Origin: JANWHF01 sp036276235 | Lineage (GTDB): Bacteria; Planctomycetota; Phycisphaerae; Tepidisphaerales; Tepidisphaeraceae | Direction: 5' to 3' | Assembly (NCBI GenBank): GCA_036276235.1 | Contig: DATBDZ010000484.1 | Coordinates: forward strand, 1-38,619 | Length of the DNA: 38,619 nucleotides | Made by a program: the position numbers and the translations under genes | The notes under the pieces: model-generated | Databases searched by the model: none | The model's input: the letters and a program-made list of their open reading frames with translations, nothing else | What the model was told of the DNA's origin: nothing | In this document: in pieces, positions 1 to 8,751 of the stretch | How the letters are laid out: each line of letters begins with the position of its first letter | How positions within the stretch are numbered: position 1 is the first letter of the stretch

Positions 1-2
1 CC

Positions 3-704
3 CTGGCCGAAGTACCCGGATTGGAGCGCGAGCTTCGGACCGACGTCTCCGATGAGCTAATCCAGCAAATTGCCGCGCGCGGGGCAGATGGCCGGGTCCT
101 GGCGGTAAACACAACCGACGTCGATAACGGCGGCCCACGCGTTTTTGATCTCGTGGACGAGGCGGCGCGTGCGAAAAAGACCGGCGAATACGAGCGGTTT
201 CGCCAGATCATGCTCGCCTCCGCCGGCATCCCGGGCGTATTTCCGGCGCGAATCATCGACGACGTGATGTACGTGGACGGCGGCTCCACCGGCAACATCA
301 TCTTCGGCGGCCGACTCGACGAGCAGGACACGTTTCCGGCGATGTGGAAGAAGGCCTACCCGGACCTGAAGATGCCGACGGTCCGATACTGGGTGATCTT
401 CAACAATCAGCTCCGCCCCCAGCCACAGGTGACCAAGGCAAGCTGGGTGGCGGTCGTTCAGCGAAGCATGGAAACCGGTACCCGCGCCGCCACAACCACG
501 GCAATGCGACAGCTTCTCGCGATGGCGGAGATCGCACGCCTCAAGCAAAACGCCGACGTGCAAGTCAGAATCGTCTCGATTCCCGAGGACTGGGTGCCGC
601 CCAATCAAGCCTCCTTCGACAAACAGACGATGAATAGCCTCGTTGACCTGGGCGAGCGCATGGGCGCCGATCCGGCGAGCTGGAAGACCGAGCTGCCTGA
701 CTGA
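3..704 (+). CDS. patatin-like phospholipase, C-terminal part (5' end outside window)
   Basis: The frame is open from base 3, so the start codon and the catalytic-serine half (GxSxG) lie upstream of the window. What is visible is the second half of a patatin domain: the run ASAGIPGVFPAR followed by MYVDGGSTGN, where the Asp of the DGG motif is the second member of the patatin Ser-Asp dyad. Patatin-family enzymes hydrolyse acyl esters of lipids. The tail after the DGG motif (about 130 residues) contains no other domain I recognise. The TTG at 21 is not a credible start because the frame continues upstream through coding-like sequence. The porin gene follows within about 35 bases on the same strand. 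Family assignment is firm; the substrate cannot be told. Confidence 0.85.
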   Translation: MAEVPGLERELRTDVSDELIQQIAARGADGRVLAVNTTDVDNGGPRVFDLVDEAARAKKTGEYERFRQIMLASAGIPGVFPARIIDDVMYVDGGSTGNIIFGGRLDEQDTFPAMWKKAYPDLKMPTVRYWVIFNNQLRPQPQVTKASWVAVVQRSMETGTRAATTTAMRQLLAMAEIARLKQNADVQVRIVSIPEDWVPPNQASFDKQTMNSLVDLGERMGADPASWKTELPD

Positions 705-738
705 GCAGTCACTGCAAGCCGGGAAGGAGATCGTCCTG

Positions 739-2136
739 TTGTTTCCCGGTGTGACCTATCGCTGGTTGTTCAAAATGGCTGCGGCTTGTTCCGCATTCGT
801 CATCGTTGCGCCAACCCACACCATTGCCCGCGGCCAGGAACTTCAAGCGATCGCGCATGAAACCACCGAGCCCACCACCCAACCGGCGACCACCCAGCCG
901 GTGCTGAGCTGGGAGGCTCAGTGGAACGGGTGGGAAGGCCTGGACATCGAATTCATCGATCGAACCCATTGGCGAACGGTTTCCGAAATACTGATGCGCA
1001 CGCCCGAGGAAGCGATCGCCGACCAGCGCGTGCGGTTCGCGGCGAACTTCGGCGCGCGGCTCGAAGTTGATGCCGCCCAATTGGGCGCATCCGGCACGCT
1101 CAACGACTTTGACAGCGGCGTCGCGTTGCGGCGGCTGAGCCTTATCTCGCGCGGCATGTTTCAGTTTGTGGCGCCGATCGACTTCAAGCTGGAGCTTGGC
1201 TACATCCCGGGCAAGTTCAACGTCAAGGACGCCTACCTGGTCTTTCCCGAGATCGATTATGTCGGCCGCGTGAAATTCGGATTTTTCCAGCCACCGATGG
1301 GGCTCGATCTGATGACCAGCAGCCGCGATCTGATGTTCATGGAACCCGCGGCGCCGCTCCAGGCGCTGGCGCCGGGAAATGAGTTCGGCATCCAGATCGG
1401 CCGTCCCGTGTTCGACGAGCGGGCGACCTGGGTTCTGGGCATTTTCGGAAACGGCCAGCGCAGCGGTGAGTACGGCAACGCTTCGAAGAATTACGGAAGC
1501 GCGATCGGCCGCGCGACGTGGCTGGCGATCGATCATCTCAATCCGCAAACCCCTGTGCTGAATCAATCGCTGCATTTGGGCGTGAGCGCCAACTATCAGT
1601 ATTCCACCACGAGCACGGTCCGATATCGGTCGCGCCCCGAGAGCTACATCGCGCCGCATGTGATCGACACCGGCGAAATCACCTCCAGAAAAGCCGCAAC
1701 GCTCGGCGCCGAGGCGGCGTGGGTGAGCGGACCTCTTTCCGTGCAAAGCGAATTCCTCGATTCAAGCCTGGACGTGGACAATGGGCCCGATGTGAACTTC
1801 TACGGCTTCTATGTTTACGCCAGCTATTTTGTCACCGGCGAAAGCCGCGCCTACGACCGCAAGGCGGCGGATTTTGAGCGCGTGAAGCCGTTGCACGATT
1901 TTGCGTTTGGCCGCCAGGGGTGGGGCGCGCTCGAGCTGGGCGGCCGAATCTCCTACACCAATCTCACCAATGGCGACATCCGCGGCGGACGCCTGGGTAT
2001 TCTCATGGGCGAGGCCAACTGGTATCTCCAGCCGCACGTGCGATGGATGCTCGGCACCGGCTACGGCCACGTCGATGGAAGCAGCAACAACGGCGATATG
2101 TTCATCCTGCAAACACGGCTGGCGGTGGATTTCTAA
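739..2136 (+). CDS. phosphate-selective porin O/P-like outer-membrane protein
   Basis: Predicted outer-membrane beta-barrel of about 465 residues. A hydrophobic export signal (MAAACSAFVIVAPTHTIARG) is followed by a Thr/Pro linker (TTEPTTQPATTQP) and then by the alternating, aromatic-rich strands of the OprO/OprP porin family, for example KLELGYIPGKFNVKDAYLVF, GRVKFGFFQPPMGL and a final strand ending in Val-Asp-Phe, a typical barrel C-terminus. The start is uncertain: TTG at 739 lies 9 bases after an AAGGAGA ribosome site (723-729), while ATG at 775 begins closer to the signal peptide. The frame extends upstream into the patatin gene, but that part is not needed. OprP proteins carry phosphate; in planctomycetes the family is broad, so the solute here is unknown. 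Confidence 0.82.
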   Translation: MFPGVTYRWLFKMAAACSAFVIVAPTHTIARGQELQAIAHETTEPTTQPATTQPVLSWEAQWNGWEGLDIEFIDRTHWRTVSEILMRTPEEAIADQRVRFAANFGARLEVDAAQLGASGTLNDFDSGVALRRLSLISRGMFQFVAPIDFKLELGYIPGKFNVKDAYLVFPEIDYVGRVKFGFFQPPMGLDLMTSSRDLMFMEPAAPLQALAPGNEFGIQIGRPVFDERATWVLGIFGNGQRSGEYGNASKNYGSAIGRATWLAIDHLNPQTPVLNQSLHLGVSANYQYSTTSTVRYRSRPESYIAPHVIDTGEITSRKAATLGAEAAWVSGPLSVQSEFLDSSLDVDNGPDVNFYGFYVYASYFVTGESRAYDRKAADFERVKPLHDFAFGRQGWGALELGGRISYTNLTNGDIRGGRLGILMGEANWYLQPHVRWMLGTGYGHVDGSSNNGDMFILQTRLAVDF

Positions 2137-2537
2137 ATCGAGTGACGGAAAGCTGAAATTCACAGCGTTCCGGCAGAATCACGCAAAAACACCTGAGTAT
2201 TCTCCACCGAGCAGGCTCACCGCCCGCGCTGCGGCCGGTAAACCAGTGGGTGTAACTTTTATTTGTGGCGATATTCGTGGGGGAAGGCGTTCAGGTCAGA
2301 ATAACCGTCGTGCTGAGGTACTCCGAAGCATCTGGCCCATTTGCCCAATCCAGCCAGATGCTTCGGACTACCTCAGCATGACGGGACGCGCGTGGAGCGG
2401 AAAACTCAAATCCAACTTGATCTGCCCATCATTGCCGTTCGCCACACTCGAGCGCCACACCCAAACCAGTAGTGCTTTGTACCTATTTACGCGCCCCCAC
2501 CCGACCTGCCAACATACGGAACTGAAAGGGAACCGTT
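2137..2537. other. 401-bp intergenic stretch with one REPIN-like element
   Basis: No gene is supported between the porin and the small membrane protein. An 80-bp inverted-repeat element occupies 2305-2384 (listed separately). The rest is unremarkable apart from the AAAGGGA ribosome site just before the gene at 2538. Confidence 0.7.
2305..2384. repeat. REPIN/MITE-like inverted repeat, copy 1 (GCTGAGGTACTCCGAAGCAT family)
   Basis: The arms 2305-2336 and 2353-2384 are reverse complements over 32 bases with two mismatches, around a 16-base spacer. Each arm holds a small imperfect hairpin: ATGCT/AGCAT outside and GAG/CTC inside. A second copy, including the spacer, lies at 11235-11313, so the whole unit appears to be a dispersed element rather than a terminator peculiar to the porin gene. 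Confidence 0.85.
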
Positions 2538-3026
2538 ATGAAAGGCAGTCTGATCTTACTTGGCGTGGCATTGTGCATCGGCGCCGCCGCGGCGGCGCTG
2601 GGGCAGGCAACTCAGCCTTCCACAGCGCCAATTGAGCAGGCCAAGTCCACCGCGCAGGAACTCCAGCATCGTGCGGTCGATACCGCCAGCAAGATTAAGG
2701 AAGAGGGGCTTCCGCCGGGTACAATTATCGCATTGATTGTTGTCGGCGCTTTTGCGGGTAATACCGTCGGCAATCTCTTGCGGATGACCAACACCCTCGG
2801 TGCTCATCTAATCAGCCTGTTGCTCGGCGGAGTGGGAACGGTCGTCGCCGCGTTTGTCGTCAACGTCACAGGCTTGAGCCTGGGGTGGCCGCAAATTGCC
2901 TTTAAATCCGAGTCGTTGGTGTTGGCATTAATCGTAACGTTTGTGCTGATGCTGATTTTCGTGAAGACCCGGGGGAGTGTGCATCGCATGACCGGCACCG
3001 CGTCTGCACCTACACCACACAAGTAA
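2538..3026 (+). CDS. small multi-pass membrane protein, hypothetical (GlsB/YeaQ-like features)
   Basis: A 162-residue protein. Residues 1-23 form a signal peptide or first membrane segment, followed by ATQPSTAP and a short amphipathic stretch rich in Gln/Lys. Three further hydrophobic segments lie at roughly 58-78, 90-112 and 125-145, with glycine-rich stretches (GAFAGNTVGNLL, LLLGGVGTVVAAFVV) that resemble the transglycosylase-associated GlsB/YeaQ/YmgE membrane family. The match is loose and I would not name a function. The start ATG is well supported by an AAAGGGA site about 6 bases upstream. The DUF2959 lipoprotein gene follows after 50 bases on the same strand, so the two are probably co-transcribed envelope genes. 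Confidence 0.72.
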   Translation: MKGSLILLGVALCIGAAAAALGQATQPSTAPIEQAKSTAQELQHRAVDTASKIKEEGLPPGTIIALIVVGAFAGNTVGNLLRMTNTLGAHLISLLLGGVGTVVAAFVVNVTGLSLGWPQIAFKSESLVLALIVTFVLMLIFVKTRGSVHRMTGTASAPTPHK

Positions 3027-3076
3027 TTGATATCACAAGCACACGTGATGTGCTTTTTTGGGAAAGGAACCCGACT

Positions 3077-3754
3077 ATGATCAGGAATATGTTCAGTTAT
3101 TGCTCCGCTGTCGCGGCCATTGCGCTGCTGGCGGGCGGATGCGCTACCGGCGGACGCGCCGACGAAAACAAGAAGGCCGTCCAATCCATCGCCGACGTCA
3201 GCAAGGAAGTGGACAAGGGCAAAGCCGGAGTCGACAAGACGGTCGCCTTGCTCGGTCAGCTCCAACAGGACGGCGGGATGGAGAAGACATTCAAAGAGTA
3301 CTCCGACTCGGTGGATGATCTGCAGGCAGCCGGCGAAAACGCCGCCAAACGCGGCGCCGAGATGCGCGAACGCAAAGCCGAATACATGGCCAAGTGGCAG
3401 ACCGAAATCGAAGCGATGGACAATCCGGACATCAAAAAGAGCCTCCAGGAACGAGCCGCCACCCTCCGAGAGCATTACGATGACCTGTCGGCCAAAGCCC
3501 AGGACGTGCGCGAGGCGTATCAGGTCTTCCTCAAGGACGCCCAGAATGTTCGGTCCGCCCTGAAGATCGACCTGACGCCGGCCGGCGTCAAAGCAATGGA
3601 CTCCGCGATCAACAAGACCAAGGCCGAGGGCACTGATCTCAGCCAGAAGCTGGTCGTGTTCAACGCGGAAGTAGCCGATCTCCAAGGCAAGCTGGCGCCG
3701 ACAACCGCCCCACCGCCAGCACCGGCAACGACGCAGGCGATGCCAGCCAAGTAA
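3077..3754 (+). CDS. DUF2959-family lipoprotein
   Basis: A predicted lipoprotein of 225 residues. The signal ends in a lipobox (LLAGG followed by Cys at about residue 22), so it should be lipid-anchored to an envelope membrane. The mature part is almost entirely charged alpha-helix, very probably coiled coil, with the DUF2959-type stretch around residues 95-180 (YMAKWQTEIEAMDNPDIKKS, then EHYDDLSAKAQDVREAYQVF). The tail is Pro/Ala/Thr-rich (TTAPPPAPATTQAMPAK). ATG at 3077 is preferred over GTG at 3050 because it follows a GGAAAGGA ribosome site and starts the signal peptide exactly. Function of the family is unknown. A strong hairpin (3861-3893) lies downstream, between this gene and the convergent VKOR gene. 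Confidence 0.85.
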   Translation: MIRNMFSYCSAVAAIALLAGGCATGGRADENKKAVQSIADVSKEVDKGKAGVDKTVALLGQLQQDGGMEKTFKEYSDSVDDLQAAGENAAKRGAEMRERKAEYMAKWQTEIEAMDNPDIKKSLQERAATLREHYDDLSAKAQDVREAYQVFLKDAQNVRSALKIDLTPAGVKAMDSAINKTKAEGTDLSQKLVVFNAEVADLQGKLAPTTAPPPAPATTQAMPAK

Positions 3755-3860
3755 CACCATCGCGCGGTCCAGAATTGTGGCCGCGGGATACGAACCGACC
3801 AGGCGTTTGATGCGCGCGGTTCATTGGCGCCCCCGCCTACATTTGAAGTCGCGACAAACC

Positions 3861-3893
3861 TCAGGGAGCCGGATGATTCATCCGGCTCCCTGA
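3861..3893. terminator. perfect 16-bp hairpin between convergent genes, probable bidirectional terminator
   Basis: Bases 3861-3876 and 3878-3893 are exact reverse complements with a single base between them. The hairpin lies between the stop of the lipoprotein gene (+) and the stop of the VKOR-DsbA gene (-), 3 bases from the latter. There is no T-run on either side, so it may act as a transcript 3'-end stabiliser or be a dispersed palindrome rather than a classical intrinsic terminator. Confidence 0.65.
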
Positions 3894-3896
3894 TCG

Positions 3897-5198
3897 CTAT
3901 GGTAGAGGCACCGCCAGGCTGTCGTGCAGGATCGAAATGAGCTCATCCGCGTCGCGCGGCTCGGGCGTGACCCAGCGCGAGCCGAAGACTAGCTTGGGGA
4001 CGGCGTTGCCATTCTGGATCGTGTCGCCGAAGGTTCTGATTGAAGTTTGCATGTACTGCTCGATCCACGGGTCGGCCCGCGCGGCATCAAACTTCGCTTG
4101 GCCCATCAACTCGATGGCTTTAGCCTTGGCGGCGTCGAGCGCGCGCGGGCGCCAACGCTCGCCAGGCTGCGGAGAGAACATCCACCGGTCGAAGGCGGCA
4201 AACGCCTCCCGATCAGCTCTCCAAACGGTTAGCCCAATTTTTGCCAGCTCGCAAGAATCTTTGAATTGCTCAGTATCCTGCGCGACGTAGGGATTGCACT
4301 GGCTGTTCAACGGTGCAGGGCAGAGCGCGAAGGCGAGCTTGCCGTTGTAGCGGCTGATCGACTCCTCGAGCATCGCGTACATTTTCTGACAATGGGGACA
4401 GTTGTAGTCAAACAGGAGAGTCACAACGTAGGGCGCATCGGGCGAACCCACGAGCGGCACGGCGTGGGGATCGATGACGGGCAGGCTGGCGATCGATCGG
4501 CCGCTCCGGTAGACCGCTCGCGGCGCGATTCTGAATTGCAAGACCGCGATCGTTCCGGCAAGGGCCAAGCCGATGATCGTGAGGCTGATTCCGGGCACGA
4601 GGCCAATCACTGGCCGCGGGTCAGCGGACGATGGATTCCCAGCCGCTGCTGCAATTGCCGCGCGGTTTGTGGAGATCGGCGCGGTTCCCGTATGAGCCGC
4701 GCCCGATATCGAACCGCGATTCGGCCGCGAACCATCGGCTATATCGCCATATCTAATAATTGCTCGCCAGATGATCAACGCCGCCAGGAGCAGGCCGGTG
4801 ATGTGCGTGGCGATGCAATACGGACACAAGGCTCCGACGATCCACTTCTGCACGATGATGAACCAGACGGCACTGCCCGCCGCGGCAGCCGCAAGAATCA
4901 GCATTGCGCTCCAGGCAAGCCGACGATCTGGCGCGGGCGTGGCCGGACCGATGAAAAAACTTGCAAGTAAAATCGCCAGGTACGTTCCAGCGGCCAATCC
5001 GCTGACAGGCACCACGCCCCCGATGGCGGACCAGCGGCTGCTGAGCACCTCTTCGCAGGCGCTCCCGCCGCTGCAACCGATGACTGACCCGCCCATTAGA
5101 TAATGTAAGCTCAGGTACGAGCTGAGCGCAAAGGCCAGCGCGCTCAAAACGGTCAAGGCCCAACGCCACCAGGGCCAGGACCGCGGAAACGTAGTCAT
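3897..5198 (-). CDS. vitamin K epoxide reductase/DsbA-like fusion (disulfide bond formation)
   Basis: A 433-residue integral membrane fusion that should make disulfide bonds in exported proteins. The N-terminal half is a VKOR domain with four or five membrane helices: loop cysteines C42 and C48 (GCSGGSACEEVLSSRW, including the conserved Ser) and the active-site pair C125-P-Y-C128. A variable linker (about 150-200) and another membrane segment (about 203-222) lead to a thioredoxin-fold domain facing the periplasm, with its redox motif C267-P-H-C270 (FDYNCPHCQKMY). Bacterial VKOR fused to a thioredoxin-like partner is a known DsbB/DsbA replacement: the VKOR part passes electrons to quinone. The gene starts 48 bases after the stop of the GH54 gene on the same strand, which suggests co-transcription with that disulfide-rich enzyme. 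All expected cysteines are present. Confidence 0.93.
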   Translation of the reverse strand: MTTFPRSWPWWRWALTVLSALAFALSSYLSLHYLMGGSVIGCSGGSACEEVLSSRWSAIGGVVPVSGLAAGTYLAILLASFFIGPATPAPDRRLAWSAMLILAAAAAGSAVWFIIVQKWIVGALCPYCIATHITGLLLAALIIWRAIIRYGDIADGSRPNRGSISGAAHTGTAPISTNRAAIAAAAGNPSSADPRPVIGLVPGISLTIIGLALAGTIAVLQFRIAPRAVYRSGRSIASLPVIDPHAVPLVGSPDAPYVVTLLFDYNCPHCQKMYAMLEESISRYNGKLAFALCPAPLNSQCNPYVAQDTEQFKDSCELAKIGLTVWRADREAFAAFDRWMFSPQPGERWRPRALDAAKAKAIELMGQAKFDAARADPWIEQYMQTSIRTFGDTIQNGNAVPKLVFGSRWVTPEPRDADELISILHDSLAVPLP

Positions 5199-5246
5199 CT
5201 CTTTTGACGTGGCCAGGATCGAGATCCTCTGGGCGTTTAACCTTCA

Positions 5247-8200
5247 TCAAGGGTTGCGCGAATACTGATTGGGCGCGCCGGGCGTGGGAACGCTGCCGGC
5301 CACCTGCGATCCACCGTCGTGGGCTTTGGTCAAAGCGGCAGTGAATGTGATGCCGGTGCCGGCGACCTGTGCGCCCGCCGAGTGCGCGAGTGTCAGTGGC
5401 GCTGAGACGGTAATCGTAATGCCGGGGCCGGCGGCGCCGCGGCCGCCGCGTCCTCTGCCAAAGCCGCCGCGTCCGCCGGTGACGCCGGCGACTGTTGCCG
5501 TCTCACTGTTTGCGCCGCTGTCGATCGAGATCGTCTGCCCGGCGGCAAAGCCCGCGGCACTGGCAACGGGAATCACAGTCGCGCCCTTTTCGGTAGCGGT
5601 GCCGACTGTGGTGCCGCCCGCCGAGCCAACCGTCGCGATGCTGGCGGTTTCCTGATTCGCGCCCGTGTCGATGTAGATTGTCTGGCCGACGGTAAATCCG
5701 GTCACGCTGGTGACTTTGATGTTGGTCGCGCCGGCCGGTGAAGCCAGCGGCGAAGTCGTGGTGCTTTGCAGAAGAAAATCGGCGCAGTTGCTGTTGGTGT
5801 CAGCGCCATCGGGGAAGCGCCCGGCACTGCGGTTGGTCCCGCCGCCGATCGGGCCGCCGCGGCCAAATCCACCGCCCGCCATGCTGGGCGAAATCACACG
5901 GCAGCCAGCCTGGCCCGCTCCTGATGCGCCCTGATAACCCTGCGACGCCCAGGGATCCACAATTCCGCCGTAATTCAGGCTATCAACAACCAGCCCCGCC
6001 GCATCTCGCAACACCATGCTGCCGGCGGCGGGCGAAAGGGCCGGCCCGCCGAACCACTGATTGGGCGCTTGCGGCCATTGGTAGCCTGCCGTCTTCACCG
6101 CTTCGTCACGCACCGCCGCGTCGATCGCGTGGTCGCTGGCCAGCGGGTTGTCGAGCGTGATGCCGGTGCCCAGAGGCTGAACCGGCTCGTTGCTTGCATG
6201 CACAAAAGCCGTCGCCGGCTGAAAGGTAATTCCCGTTCCTTTGACGCTGAGAGGAATATTGGCGGCGTGATTGAATTTCAACGGAGCGGCCAACTCCACC
6301 GTCCCCGCGGCCCCACCCCGTCCACCGCCACCGCCTCCACCGGCCGGCGCGTTCACGGCGGCAACGGTGACAGTCTCGATGCCGTGGCCAACGCTGTCGA
6401 TATCCAGGCGGATCGTATCGCCCACAGAAATGTTGGCGGCGTTCCTGATACGCAGCGTGGTCGCACCCGCTTTGGCGTCCGCCGCCAGCGCGGTTTGCGT
6501 GCCGGACTTGCCGACCGCGGTGACAGTGACCACCTCATACTTCTCAAGGGTTCGCGCGACGGCGGGAGATGCGGTGCCGTATCCCAGGCCAATCTTCTGG
6601 CCAACCTCAAATCCCGCGACGCTGGTGACCGGGACGTTGGTCGAGCCGGCCGGAATCGTAATCACCGGGCCATCGGGGAGCGGTTGCCACAGCGTTGTCG
6701 CGTTGCCGGCGGCTGTCCCGATGCTCGCGATCTTGCGCGTTTCCGCGCCCGAGCCGGTGTCGATCTGAATCGAATCGCCGGCGTTCATGCCGGCAATGCT
6801 CCTGACATGAATGACGGCGTCGCCCTTCTTCGCGGCGGCCGCCAAACCGGAGTTGGAAAGTCCCATTACATAGAATCCGCGCGGCGCGAGCTTCGTGCCG
6901 GCGGGAATCTTCACGGACGAAAAGATCGCCTGCTGGGTTGGATGCTGGGTCAGCGTCCAGTTGGAGATGTCGATATCGCCGGTGCCGGCGTTGTATAGCT
7001 CGATGAACGAGTTGGTCGGGTTGGCCGGAGAGCCGGAGCCGATCGCGAATTCGTTGATCTTAATCGGGCTGACGTTTCGCACTTTTTCGATCGCAGTTTC
7101 GGATAATTGCTGGCGGCTCGTCGCATGCGTCCATGATGCGTTGGCGATAAGATCGCCGTTAAAGGCAGCCGGCCCCGAGGTGATCTTGAAGGTTGCTCGC
7201 ACCGTCGCTCCGGGAGCGACTTCTTCAGCAAATGTCTTGGACGTTTCAGTAGAGCCAGACACGGCAGAGGTCCAGCCCGCAGGAATGGAAATGCTCAACT
7301 TCACGCCCGTCGCCGGCGCGCCGGTGATGTTGGTGAAGCTGACCGTGGTTTCCTGCGATGAACCGGGAGCGAAGGTCTGAAGCCCGGGTGGGGTGGCGGT
7401 CGCCGATGCTGGAGCGACGGTCAACTGCTGCGCGTCGTATTTCGCGGCCACAACATTAGCTTGCACCTTCTGGTCGGTGGCATCGGAGGGGAAAGTCCCG
7501 CCTGCCGTCATCGCGCCTTCGTAGAAAGTCCCTTGCGAGCCGACGCTGTTGTCGCCGCCGTTGCCCAGCAGGATCGCTCCCTGCTTGCGCATCGGGTCGT
7601 AGGTGCGATCGACGCGCGGGCCGTCGAACATGACCTTCAGATCGCCCTGCTGCGCATCTCCGCCCATCGAAGTCCAGTGGTGCGGCTCTCCCTTGGCGAT
7701 CGCAGTCACAAATCGCCAGCTGATATTCGGCAAATCGCCGCAGAGCTTTGATCCATCCGGATTCACGCAACCGACCAGATTGTTTTCCTGATCAGTCATG
7801 ATCCAGGGGCCGGGGGCGTTGCCGTGATACCAGGATGTGGCATTGCCGAAATACGTCGTCTCCATCGTGCCGTTGCCATCATCGCGGCTGTCGGTTTCGG
7901 CGTTGCCGTAATCGAAGCAGCAGCCGGAGTTGTAGTGATGGCCGTTGACGACCCAGTACTGTCCCTCGGCTTGATCATCGACGGCGGTGCCGTGCGCATC
8001 GTTCCAGCGCAGGCCCATGCCTGGCGAGATGAATACGCCATAGACCTTGTGGCCCATGATGGTGATCGGTGCCCAGTCGGCGACGGGAAGGTTATTGAAT
8101 CCGCCCATGGCCGGGCCGCTGAATCCGCCGCGCGGGGCCTGGACGAGATGATTGCCCTTGCCGGATTGGTCGTAGAGAGTCGTGATCCAGCAGACGGTGT

Positions 8201-8528
8201 TGGCACAGAAGGCGTCTTGCGCCGCCGCGTCGGCGTACCCGCCGCCGTCGGCGGAGTTGGGCTTTACGACGCCGATGTCCAGCGTCTTGCCGTCTGACTG
8301 GCGCAGCACCTGGTAGAGAGGACCATTATAAGCCGCGTAGAGCGCGCGGGTGGAACTATGCGCGGCCGAGCAGGGTGCGCCGGCGGCGGCGTAAAGGTCA
8401 CAGGGGCCTTGCGGGCGAGCCCCTGCGCCGTTGCGTCCCACGCCGACCTGGGCAGCCACCATCAGCGTCGCCACCGGCAGCGCGAACGCCATCACCAACA
8501 CGATCACCAGAATGATTCTCGTTTTCAT
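5247..8528 (-). CDS. GH54 alpha-L-arabinofuranosidase with NEW3-like, lamin-tail and repeat modules
   Basis: A secreted enzyme of 1093 residues expected to remove arabinofuranose side chains from arabinoxylan or arabinan. Residues 1-26 are a signal peptide. Residues 41-365 form an AbfB-type GH54 catalytic domain: GPCDLYAAAGAPC, then the vicinal cysteines C203-C204, the probable nucleophile E223 (DDGNGTMETTYFGN) and the probable acid/base D326 (LGNGGDNS). Cysteines C43/C53, C108/C113 and C203/C204 have the spacing of the three disulfides known in the Aspergillus enzyme. The fungal C-terminal CBM42 is missing. Instead there is a NEW3-like beta domain (375-465), then a lamin-tail domain (488-560 and 815-925) interrupted by five copies of a roughly 35-residue module (GATxIxVxSxxGFxxGQTI). 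ATG at 8528 follows a GAGAGG site; the in-frame TTG at 8543 is unnecessary. Confidence 0.92.
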   Translation of the reverse strand: MKTRIILVIVLVMAFALPVATLMVAAQVGVGRNGAGARPQGPCDLYAAAGAPCSAAHSSTRALYAAYNGPLYQVLRQSDGKTLDIGVVKPNSADGGGYADAAAQDAFCANTVCWITTLYDQSGKGNHLVQAPRGGFSGPAMGGFNNLPVADWAPITIMGHKVYGVFISPGMGLRWNDAHGTAVDDQAEGQYWVVNGHHYNSGCCFDYGNAETDSRDDGNGTMETTYFGNATSWYHGNAPGPWIMTDQENNLVGCVNPDGSKLCGDLPNISWRFVTAIAKGEPHHWTSMGGDAQQGDLKVMFDGPRVDRTYDPMRKQGAILLGNGGDNSVGSQGTFYEGAMTAGGTFPSDATDQKVQANVVAAKYDAQQLTVAPASATATPPGLQTFAPGSSQETTVSFTNITGAPATGVKLSISIPAGWTSAVSGSTETSKTFAEEVAPGATVRATFKITSGPAAFNGDLIANASWTHATSRQQLSETAIEKVRNVSPIKINEFAIGSGSPANPTNSFIELYNAGTGDIDISNWTLTQHPTQQAIFSSVKIPAGTKLAPRGFYVMGLSNSGLAAAAKKGDAVIHVRSIAGMNAGDSIQIDTGSGAETRKIASIGTAAGNATTLWQPLPDGPVITIPAGSTNVPVTSVAGFEVGQKIGLGYGTASPAVARTLEKYEVVTVTAVGKSGTQTALAADAKAGATTLRIRNAANISVGDTIRLDIDSVGHGIETVTVAAVNAPAGGGGGGGRGGAAGTVELAAPLKFNHAANIPLSVKGTGITFQPATAFVHASNEPVQPLGTGITLDNPLASDHAIDAAVRDEAVKTAGYQWPQAPNQWFGGPALSPAAGSMVLRDAAGLVVDSLNYGGIVDPWASQGYQGASGAGQAGCRVISPSMAGGGFGRGGPIGGGTNRSAGRFPDGADTNSNCADFLLQSTTTSPLASPAGATNIKVTSVTGFTVGQTIYIDTGANQETASIATVGSAGGTTVGTATEKGATVIPVASAAGFAAGQTISIDSGANSETATVAGVTGGRGGFGRGRGGRGAAGPGITITVSAPLTLAHSAGAQVAGTGITFTAALTKAHDGGSQVAGSVPTPGAPNQYSRNP

Positions 8529-8597
8529 GGTCCTCTCTTCCAAGCCGACGTCCGCGGATGCACCCGGGTGCTGGGCAATTTCGGTGACGACTCTTGT

Positions 8598-8705
8598 CCC
8601 CTCCTCCGGTACTCCGGGGGAGGGTTAGGGTGGGGGCGGTTCGCACAAACGATGCCCATTCGACCCAACCCCACCCCAGCCCTCCCCCGGAGTACCGGAG
8701 GAGGG
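8598..8705. repeat. long inverted repeat of a CCCTCCTCCGGTACTCCGG unit
   Basis: The left arm 8598-8634 and right arm 8669-8705 are reverse complements over 37 bases with two mismatches; the loop is 34 bases. Each arm contains its own imperfect palindrome around GGTACTCC. It lies between the esterase stop (8752) and the GH54 start (8528), so a transcript running through both genes would carry it as a large hairpin just upstream of the GH54 ribosome site. Confidence 0.85.
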
Positions 8706-8751
8706 AGAAATACCAGCCGCCTTAGTGTCACACGCCCGATGCGCCGCGATT

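Noticed and set aside
1901..2635. 244-codon plus-strand frame bridging the porin end and the next gene
   Set aside because: It is out of frame with both neighbouring genes, crosses the inverted-repeat element and shows no domain.
3861..3893. Reading the 3861-3893 hairpin as a REP element
   Set aside because: It is a single palindrome without a GTAG-type foot or an inverted partner, and it sits exactly between two convergent stops, so a terminator-like role is simpler.
6069..6998. 309-codon plus-strand frame opposite the GH54 gene
   Set aside because: It has no recognisable domain, no ribosome site, and an Arg/Gly/Asp-heavy composition typical of antisense frames in GC-rich genes.
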